Origin: Dama dama
Taxonomy: Eukaryota > Chordata > Mammalia > Artiodactyla > Cervidae
DNA length: 64,000 nt
Direction: 5' to 3'
NCBI RefSeq assembly: GCF_033118175.1
Contig: NC_083689.1
Coordinates: forward strand, 23,480,501-23,544,500
Made by a program: the position numbers and the translations under genes. The notes beneath the pieces were generated by a model that was given only the letters and a program-made list of their open reading frames with translations, was not told the origin of the DNA and made no database searches. How positions within the stretch are numbered: position 1 is the stretch's first letter; each line of letters begins with the position of its first letter. This document shows positions 58,001-64,000 of the stretch, piece by piece.

Positions 58001-61000
58001 AAATTGGAGTGGTAACGATTTGCTCAGCTCTTACTGTCATCTGCCAACATTTTTTATTTTTTTTTGCCACACCAGGAGGCATATGGGATCTTAGTTCTCC
58101 GACCAGGAATCAGACCCATGGCCCTGCATTAAGAACCCGAGGAAGGCATGGTCTTAACCACTGGACACCAGTGGAGTCCCACCAGATGCTTTATGCTTAA
58201 TTATCTGTCTCCATCCTAGCAAAACTGTACCTGTGTGTCCTTGGGCAAGTGACTTAACCTCTCTGTGCCTCAAGCATTGCAGCCACAGAATGGGAGGCAA
58301 CTGTAACTACCCCACAGGGTCTTGTTGGGGATGGAACATGTTCTCACGTACAAAGCCCTTAGCACTGTGGCTACCACAGTGGGCATGCATGCTCAGTCAC
58401 TTCAGTCGAGTCTGATTCTGTGCGACCCTATGGACTAGGGCCTGCCAGGCTGCTCTATCCATGGGATTCTCCGGCAAGAATACTGGAGTGGGTTGCCATG
58501 TCCTTCTCTAGGAGATCTTGCCAACCCAGGGATCAAACCCAGATCTCTTGTGTCTCCTGCATTGGCAGGTGGATTCTTTCCCGCTGAGCCACTGGGGAAG
58601 CCCACCCCATACATGCTCCATAAATGCTAGTGATGATGACAACAGCACCAGTGAGGCCCAGCAGGCGAGCAGAGGACTCAGATGCAGGTCTGCCCGTGGT
58701 CCAGCCCTTCCCTGGTGCCGGGCAGAACCACCCAATGTGGTCCTTGATGCCTGTCCTGCCCACTGGCTGGGAACCTCAGACCTGTGGGCAGCTGGGATGG
58801 AGTGGCCAGGTCACTTACAGGAAGAGGTTCTCCATGATGTAGTGGTAGTCGGGGGAGCTGCTGTCTGGGAGGAAGCAGGCAGCAAAGACGATAATGGCGT
58901 TGAGACCTTCGCCATAGTACCCTGCGGAGAGGCAGCTGGTGAGCATCCCTGGACAGGGCCGGGCAGAGCCCTCTCCCAGTTCTGAGTTGCCCTGTGCTCT
59001 GCCCCATGCGTGTGTCTCATAGCTGGCCGGCCCCCTCCCACCCACTGCCCATACTCAGAGGACATAGCTCTGAGCCCCAGCAGCCTGGCTACAGAAGCCA
59101 GAAAACACCTTCCATGGGGGGATACCAGCCACTGTCATGGGCACCTCTGGTGTGCCCCCAGGTGTCTAAGCCTTGCCCCCGTGTGAGTTTTATCCCTGCA
59201 CACCTGGACACTACAGCTTAACATCCTCTGGCTCAGAAGAGACCGAGGTTCAGAGAGGACTGCTGCTGGGCCCTTCAGTTGTCGGAGCCGGGAAGGGGCC
59301 CTTGGGGCATGGTCTCACCTCCGTGGGTCACCACCCTCATGTAGGGCCGGATCATGTGTAGATCGATCCGGTGTTCCTGTTCCCCAATGATCACCGTCCT
59401 CCACAGACGCCCGTTGGCTGCGCTGCCATCCTCCGCTGAACCGTCCCCAAACAGATCCGCGCTGTCCCCGGGCATGTTCTTGGCGGCGGCCACGGGGGTG
59501 TCATCTGGAGGAGGGCAGCAGGGAGGGTGAGCAGGAGGGACGCCTGAATCTGGACATCTCGTCCCAGCCTCCCTCTCTGGGCTGCCTTGGCCACCCATGG
59601 CCACAGAGCCTCTTACTCTCCTCCCCAGGCCAGAGGAAGACCACTCATCTCACCATTTTTCTGGGTAGAAGAGCCCCTTTCTTGCTGTGTGAACTTGCAC
59701 ACATTTTCCCCCTCTATGGGCTTCTCGGGGGTTCTTAACCACTCTTGAAATTATCTGTCTCTTGCCCATCTGTCATCCTGCAATCTTCCCGCCTCAGAAA
59801 ATAGCCTGACTGTTTTCCCAGCTGCTCAGGCCCCAAACCCAGCTACCATCTTAGACCTCTTTCCCCTTCATATTTCACATCCACCCAACAAATGCTGTGC
59901 CTCTGCTTCCATCCCCATGGACACCACCATTGCTACCTTTTTGAAAAGTACTTATGTGGTTGTGCCCTCTTAGTTGCAGCATGCAGGATCTTTAGTTGCA
60001 GCATGCAGAATCTAGTTTCCTGACCAGGGATCGAACCTGGGCCCCCTGCATTGGGAGCATGGGGTCTTAGCCACTGGACCACCAGGGAAATTCCCTGTTG
60101 CTATCTTTCTGACCTGTGTTCTTGCCTTGGAATATCAGCTCCAGTAATACCCACCCAGCAAGGCCAGTCCCGACAACCCTGCAGAAGAACCCTCCCCACC
60201 CTAGGAAGCCTGGTTCAGGGTGTCTTGGGCTGGGCACTATGGACATTTAGGGCCAGTCACTGTCTGTGCGGGGCGTCCCGGGCACTACAGGGTGTGGAGC
60301 AGCATCCCTGATCCCACCCCCTTGATGCCAGGATCCCCCCAGTTGTGACAACCACAGATGCCCCCAAATGTGGCCCAGTGTCCCGTGGGAGGGTTGAATT
60401 GCCTGAGTGAGCCCACCTGCCCTCTCCCATCACCTATTTCTCCCACAGCACCAGCGACCAGGTGCAATTACCTTGTATCCATTTGTTCTGTTACCCAGAG
60501 CCCGGCTTTCTGACTGCCCTGAGAGCAGGCAGGCACCATGTTTTCCCGACGGGTCCCTGCCCTCTCTACCCTACCCCCACACGGCAATCAAGACCCTCTC
60601 CACAGACACCTGTGGAATCAGGGGGCGGCCCCTCCTTCTGGTCTTGATCACCTTTGATCAAGTGAATTGGGTGAAAGACACGTCTCCCAGCAAAGTCCAC
60701 AAGTCCACGAGAAAATGCACGTGGAGTCCCAGGGCCTGTTTTGGGAGTCTTGGGTTGGAAGCCCCACTCCAGGACTTCCCTGGTGAGCCAGTGGTTAAGA
60801 CTCCATGCTTCCAATGCAGGGGGAACAAGTTCCATCCCTGGTCTGGGAACTAAAATGCTACACAGCGTGGCCAAAAAAGAACCCCCCAAAACAACAAAAG
60901 AAGCCCTGCCCACCTTGAACCTCTGGGGAGGGAGGAGGGGGGACTCTGGCAAGATGGCCCCAGAAGCCGAGAGGAGCACTGGGGTCCAATTTGGGGGTCG

Positions 61001-61250
61001 GGTAGATATGGTGAGTGACCAACCTTACCTTCCCACTCCAGCTCATTGCCGTTCCCCAGGAACTCCAGTGAGTCGGTCTCATCAGGGGTCTCAATGTCAT
61101 CCACGTTGATGTCCAGGTCATCGGGGGTGTCCAGGAAGTCATCTGACAGCAGGGAGCCCTCACTCTGGTCCAGGGAAATGTTGATCTCAGGGGCCACCAG
61201 TGTCTTTCGCTTACGATGAGCCCCGTTGAAGTTCAGCGTGTTGGGAGGGG
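46042..61250 (-). CDS. ATCAY: Caytaxin, C-terminal 325 residues, ten coding exons (5' end outside window)
   Basis: Caytaxin is a neuronal BNIP2-family adaptor with a CRAL-TRIO/BCH domain that binds kinesin light chain and kidney-type glutaminase; human loss causes Cayman cerebellar ataxia. Exons in transcript order: 61029-61250, 59319-59504, 58819-58921, 56884-57015, 55886-55972, 53988-54086, 53263-53298, 49617-49688, 48256-48288, 46042-46051. They give 977 coding bases, the last two bases of codon 46 plus codons 47-371, matching the 371-residue human protein exactly. ELEWED (115-120), the kinesin light chain motif, is formed across the first junction. The CRAL-TRIO domain covers about 171-328. 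Ser301, changed in Cayman ataxia, is Ser (codon 54050-54052). The last three coding pieces are very small, and the final exon adds only SMS plus stop. The donor after 53263 is non-standard (GTCTGT). Residues 1-45 are not in the window. Confidence 0.97.
46061..48255 (-). other. ATCAY: Last ATCAY intron
   Basis: Holds the TCCA array and, at 47000-48250, unique sequence with no supported gene. A 196-codon frame on the plus strand at 47796-48386 overlaps an ATCAY exon antisense and shows no family pattern. Confidence 0.7.
46316..46975. repeat. (TCCA)n tetranucleotide array
   Basis: About 660 bases of TCCA/CCAT units with scattered variants (TTCA, ACAC, ACCA). Longer phrases recur, for example CTAACCAACCATCCATCCAT at 46425 and 46652, 227 bases apart. 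It lies in the last ATCAY intron, and its open frame is meaningless repeat translation. Confidence 0.95.
48985..49325 (-). repeat. BovB LINE 3' fragment
   Basis: Antisense, preceded by GTTGTTGTTGTTGCCCAGTC, the BovB tail; GGTTGATTGCCTTTAGGATG near the end. Confidence 0.88.
49378..49500 (-). repeat. CHR-type SINE
   Basis: Antisense copy beginning with a T-run (its tail) and ending CCACTGGATCAGCAAGGAAG; 117 bases from an ATCAY exon. Confidence 0.85.
49880..50110. repeat. A-rich low-complexity stretch with (AT)n
   Basis: Long A/G-rich and TATATA tracts lead into the BovB copy. It may be the BovB 5' region or simple repeat. Confidence 0.5.
50110..51772 (+). pseudogene. BovB LINE, 5' and endonuclease part, 3' truncated
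   Basis: About 1.66 kb of BovB (RTE clade) in sense orientation. An open stretch at 50526-50930 (134 codons) has the apurinic endonuclease pattern ([26 protein letters not shown]). Frames after it are broken by stops and shifts. The match stops abruptly at about 51772, before the reverse-transcriptase part, where G-rich minisatellite begins. LINE copies normally lose the 5' end, so this is unusual. It lies in an ATCAY intron, antisense to the gene, and cannot encode a working element. Confidence 0.88.
51780..52265. repeat. G-rich degenerate minisatellite, left part
   Basis: Imperfect units built on CTGGAGGATGGAGGG and GGTCCCAGAG motifs, about 25-40 bases each. Long open frames here (Pro-rich on the minus strand, Gly-rich on the plus) are products of composition. 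Confidence 0.7.
52266..52795 (+). mobile_element. Solo LTR of a ruminant endogenous retrovirus
   Basis: A 530-base LTR starting TGTAACAGG and ending GGTTTCA, flanked by a 4-base duplication GAGG (52262-52265 and 52796-52799). It holds a TATA-like CCTATAAAAA near 52562, an AATAAA near 52653 and the usual T-rich tail. No internal gag, pol or env sequence adjoins it, so it is a recombined single LTR. It lies in an ATCAY intron in antisense orientation. The four-base duplication suggests a class I element; the family name is not assigned. Confidence 0.75.
52796..52940. repeat. G-rich minisatellite, right part
   Basis: Same purine-rich composition as the left part. The phrase GGAGGCTCCCCAGGGCC occurs here (about 52920) and at about 51799 in the left part, supporting a single array split by the LTR. 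Confidence 0.6.
53625..53775. repeat. hAT-type DNA transposon relic
   Basis: GCCAATAAAACTTTATTTAC with a ggccaggactcactggctcc block, typical of a common non-autonomous hAT element. Confidence 0.55.
54345..54805 (-). repeat. BovB LINE 3' fragment
   Basis: Antisense BovB tail beginning GTTGTTCAGTCACTCAGTTG, about 460 bases. Confidence 0.9.
55238..55370 (+). repeat. CHR-type SINE
   Basis: Sense copy GGGACTTCTCTGGTGGTCCA with an AATAATAAAAAATAAA tail. Confidence 0.9.
55372..55665 (+). repeat. BovB LINE internal fragment
   Basis: Sense reverse-transcriptase region piece (GCTCAACATTAAAAAAAACT; CATCACTTTGCCGACAAAGG) lying between two CHR SINEs. Confidence 0.85.
55680..55780 (-). repeat. CHR-type SINE
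   Basis: Antisense copy that interrupts the BovB fragment, ending ACTGGACTGCCAGGGAAGTC. Confidence 0.85.
56216..56440 (-). repeat. Bov-tA-type SINE
   Basis: Antisense copy with GCAAGAATATTGGATGGGGC and terminal AGCGCCACCTGGGAAGCC. Confidence 0.9.
56560..56800 (+). repeat. MLT1/MaLR LTR
   Basis: Sense LTR part: GGGGTGTCCTTATAAAAGGG, ACTTCTAACTTCCAGAACTA and GCTGTTTAAGCCACCCATTC. It ends about 80 bases before an ATCAY exon boundary. Confidence 0.75.
57296..57632 (+). repeat. BovB LINE 3' fragment
   Basis: Sense copy running to the BovB tail (ACAACTTAGCAACTAAACAA). Confidence 0.9.
58060..58180 (-). repeat. CHR-type SINE
   Basis: Antisense copy with CTCCGACCAGGAATCAGACC; the end is diverged. 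Confidence 0.8.
58190..58382 (+). repeat. MIR-like SINE
   Basis: MIR core CCTTGGGCAAGTGACTTAAC with CTCTCTGTGCCTCA. Confidence 0.65.
58383..58605 (-). repeat. Bov-tA-type SINE
   Basis: Antisense copy with CGGCAAGAATACTGGAGTGG and terminal GAGCCACTGGGGAAGCCC. Confidence 0.9.
59950..60098 (-). repeat. CHR-type SINE
   Basis: Antisense copy with TTCCTGACCAGGGATCGAAC and terminal ACTGGACCACCAGGGAAATT. Confidence 0.88.
60770..60890 (+). repeat. CHR-type SINE
   Basis: Sense copy AGGACTTCCCTGGTGAGCCA; ends about 140 bases before ATCAY exon sequence. Confidence 0.88.
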
Positions 61251-61439
61251 CTGTGGGGGAAAGGGAAAACGGAAAGTCAAAGCAAAACCAAATCAGTTGC
61301 TTGTTTTTTCTTCCCCTTCTCCTATTCCAGACCCTACAGAGATCTGCTCTGCCCTGCCGTGGGGAGTGCTTAGAAATCAGACAACATCCTTTCACAGCAG
61401 CGGTTAATGGAACCATCCAGCTAGGAGGTCAAGGGCAGA

Positions 61440-61575
61440 CACTTGGACATTGGACAGTCCTGGGTTCAGAGCCTGACCTTGCTACCCACCAGCTCTGTGA
61501 CCCTGCAGTCCCACCTTACTCTGAGCTTGATTCAGTTTTACCATCTGCAAAATGGGACTCACAGATGAGTCGAGT
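61440..61575 (+). repeat. MIR-like SINE
   Basis: MIR pattern: CCTGGGTTCAGAGCCTGACC and TTTACCATCTGCAAAATGGG. Confidence 0.65.
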
Positions 61576-61823
61576 CAAGGTCAAATGATGACATGGAGAT
61601 TAGACCCCAGGCAGCCTGGTCTCCAGATCGAGCTCCAGCCCTGCCAGTATCTGCGCCTTTTTTTCCTTCTGGCTAAGGCTTATGGAGAATGTCCGAGTTT
61701 TGCTTTTTGCCTTTCTGGGATGTGTGACTCTAACAGTTAACTTTTAGGGATCACATAACACAGGCCAGGCCCTCTGCCAAGCCCTAGCCCACGTTTTCAT
61801 GTTCCGACTTCTCTAGACAGATA

Positions 61824-62035
61824 TGTGTGCTCAGTCGTGTTTGACTGTTTTCCACCCCATGGACTGTAGCCTGCCAGGCTCCTCTATCCATGGGATTCTC
61901 CAGGCAAGAATACTGAAGTGGGTTGCCCTGCCCTCCTCCAGGGGATCTTCCCGACCCAGGGATCGAATCTGTGTCTCTGGTGTCTCCTGGATCTCCTGCA
62001 TTGGCAGGGGGATTCTTTACTGCTGAGTCAGTTGC
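61824..62035 (-). repeat. Bov-tA-type SINE
   Basis: Antisense copy with CAAGAATACTGAAGTGGGTT and CGACCCAGGGATCGAATC. Confidence 0.9.
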
Positions 62036-62404
62036 AGCCTTGCTACTGCCCCGTTGGACAGGTGAGTAAACTAAGGTACAGGGAGGCAGGATCTTCCCAC
62101 GTCACTCTGAAGCCATGGGGGTGGATATTCCCCATGGTTTGGACCACTTCCTCCTAAAGACTCTTAGCCTGGACTCTGGTCTCCTTATAAAAGGTGGTTT
62201 CACCTCCTGGGCTACCCTCAAGGGGTTAAAACCATCTAACATCCCTTAGAGCAGAGCTAACCCCTCAGGCTTACGGGGTTTACAAGGGGAGGAGAGCCAC
62301 CCCCTCCCCCAAAGGCAGCTCTGGGAAAAGAGGCTGACCTTCCAGAGACCCCAGAAATTCTCCCTGTTTCATTACATGGCCTTTGAAGACAAAATCAATA
62401 AACC

Positions 62405-62545
62405 AGTAGGAGAGTCCCTCACCAACTCAACGGACATGAGTCTGAGCAAACCCGAGAAGATCGTGAAGGACAGGGGATCCTGGTGTGCTGCAGTCCATGG
62501 AGTCGCAGAGAGTTGGACACGACTGAGCGACTGAACAACATCAAG
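62405..62545 (+). repeat. BovB LINE 3' end
   Basis: Sense tail with GAGTCTGAGCAAACCCGAGA and CGACTGAGCGACTGAACAAC. Confidence 0.88.
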
Positions 62546-62614
62546 GAGAATCTCACCCCTCTTTTATATTGGATGACATTCATAGATCCGTAATTAAATG
62601 GACCACAAGTTTCT

Positions 62615-62756
62615 TAAAGTATTTATTTTTATTTATGTATTTGACTGTGCTGGGTCTTACTTGCAGCATGTGGGATCTAGTTCCTTGACCAGGGATCAAA
62701 CCTGTGTCCCCTGCATTGGGAGCTTGGAGTCAGCCACTGAACCACCAGGGAAATCC
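62615..62756 (-). repeat. CHR-type SINE
   Basis: Antisense copy with TTCCTTGACCAGGGATCAAA and terminal TGAACCACCAGGGAAATCC. Confidence 0.85.
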
Positions 62757-62907
62757 TTGGATTACCTTTTTTTTTTTTTTTTCATTTTGAATCTCATTTC
62801 TCTTTTTTCACTTTGAATCTCTCGATCCCTAAGCAACAGGTCAGACTGCTTCAAGAGACACTGCGGGATAGAAATATGCATTTTGGCAGAACATTATAAA
62901 AATGCAA

Positions 62908-63200
62908 GTTACAGACCTCCCTGGTGGTCTAATGGTTAGGAATCTGCCTGCTAATTCAGAAGACACAGGTTCAATCCTTGACCTGGGAAGATCCCACATG
63001 CCTCAGATCAACTAAGCCGGAGCACCACAATTACTGAGCCTGCACTCTAGAGCCTGTGCTCTGCAACGAGAGAAGCCCCTGCCATGAAAAGCCTGCATAC
63101 TGCAAATAGAGGACCCCCGCGTGCTGCAACTAGAGAAAACCCTCGCACAGCAATGAAGGCCTAGCACAGCCAAAAATAAAGAAATAAATAAAATGAAAAA
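62908..63200 (+). repeat. Long CHR-type SINE
   Basis: Sense extended copy with ACCTCCCTGGTGGTCTAATG and a CAGCCAAAAATAAAGAAATA tail. Confidence 0.85.
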
Positions 63201-63221
63201 GAAAAGTAATAAAAAACCCCG

Positions 63222-63365
63222 TAAGTCACATTTACCGAGTGTCTGCTATGTGTGAGGCACTGGCATAATTTCCTGCTCTCACCATGACTTTGTGTGGTGG
63301 GAAATATTACCCATTTTACAGATGGGGACGTTGAGGTAGGGACCTTCCCAGGGATATGACCCCAG
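63222..63365 (-). repeat. MIR-like SINE
   Basis: Blocks GTGTCTGCTATGTGTGAGGC and CCCATTTTACAGATGGGGAC. Confidence 0.6.
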
Positions 63366-63445
63366 TCCTCTCAATTTACCCTGCGTTTTTCATGGGAAGT
63401 GTGTTGGGAGCAGTGAATCAGGCATGCTTGATTTAAAATACTGCT

Positions 63446-63820
63446 TAACCTGGTGGTCCAGTGCTTAAGAATCTGTCTTTCAGTGCAGGGAATTTTGTTT
63501 GATTCTGGCTTCCCTGGTGGCTCAGATGGTAAAGAACCTGCCCACAATGCAGGAGACCCAGGTTCAATCCCTGCGTCAGGAAGATCCCCTGGAGAAGGGC
63601 ATGGCAACCCGCCCCAGCATTCTTGCCTGGAGAATTCCATGGAGAGAGGAGCCTGGCGGGCTGCAGTCTGTGGGGTCGCAAAGAGCTGGACATGACTGAG
63701 TGACTATTTTCATTCATTCATTCTTCCAGGAACTAAGATCCCACATGCCATGGAACAAATAAGCCTGTGCACCACACCTAAGACCCAACCCACCCAAAGA
63801 AATAAATATGTTAAAAAGAA
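63446..63820 (+). repeat. CHR-type SINE split by a Bov-tA SINE
   Basis: The left part 63446-63506 (CTGGTGGTCCAGTGCTTAAG) and right part 63718-63820 (TCCAGGAACTAAGATCCCAC, with an A-rich tail) are halves of one sense CHR copy. Confidence 0.85.
63507..63717 (+). repeat. Bov-tA-type SINE nested in CHR
   Basis: Little-diverged sense copy GGCTTCCCTGGTGGCTCAGA ending GACATGACTGAGTGACTA; it separates the two CHR halves, so it is the younger insertion. Confidence 0.92.
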
Positions 63821-64000
63821 TACTGCTGCTTTTGCTGGTGGGGTCAGGTTGTGGATCCCAGCATGGTGACTGCAAGACTGAAAGTGCAGGGAACCTTCGA
63901 GGCAGTAATGTCAGCACGTGGACCCGGAGGAAAGGGCGCTGAACCAAAGAGGATGATTCTTCAGCCTTAAAACGTAATGGAATTTGCCTTTAAAAAAATC

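Larger units (their letters stand above)
61251..64000 (-). other. ATCAY: Upstream ATCAY intron, partial
   Basis: No exon encoding ATCAY residues 1-46 could be found on the minus strand here. The stretch is mostly MIR, Bov-tA, BovB and CHR repeats, with about 500 bases of unique sequence at 62050-62400. Confidence 0.7.

Overview
The window is nuclear DNA from a ruminant, most likely a bovid such as cattle or a close relative. All four protein-coding genes are vertebrate genes split by GT-AG introns. The interspersed repeats are diagnostic: BovB (RTE) LINEs, Bov-tA/Bov-A2 SINEs, CHR-type tRNA-derived SINEs, a ruminant solo LTR and a ruminant mariner-derived hairpin lie over older mammalian MIR, L2, L1, MaLR and hAT relics. 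I cannot fix the species. There are no bacterial genes, operons, CRISPR arrays or phage genes.

Layout. 1-3905: the 3' part of EEF2 (+), with the last six coding exons, residues 450-858, and the 3'UTR. 3906-5850: intergenic, with a mariner-derived hairpin that resembles the bovine miR-2284/2285 family. 5900-6480: GC-rich promoter of DAPK3. 7406-17949: complete DAPK3 (+), eight coding exons, 454 codons. 19366-30064: intergenic; at 24368-24575 it holds an isolated TATA promoter with a perfect MEF2 motif, three E-boxes and a consensus splice donor that no known gene here uses. 30298-34410: complete NMRK2 (-), seven coding exons, 195 codons, with a TATA promoter. 34500-43060: repeat-rich intergenic DNA. 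43060-61250: the 3' part of ATCAY (-), ten coding exons, residues 46-371, with a 3'UTR of about 3 kb. 61251-64000: an upstream ATCAY intron, mostly repeats; the first 45 codons lie outside the window.

The order EEF2-DAPK3-NMRK2-ATCAY matches human 19p13.3 in inverted orientation. The genes do not form a pathway: a translocating elongation factor, a death-associated kinase, a muscle NAD-salvage kinase and a neuronal CRAL-TRIO adaptor.

I did not find a convincing new biological system. The best leads are the orphan muscle-type promoter, the miR-2284/2285-like hairpin, an inverted Bov-tA pair inside the ATCAY 3'UTR, changes at published DAPK3 phosphosites, and a solo LTR inserted in a G-rich minisatellite beside a 3'-truncated BovB. 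Exon borders were set by reading frame, splice motifs and fit to the known protein lengths; repeat borders are approximate because no repeat-masking tool was run.
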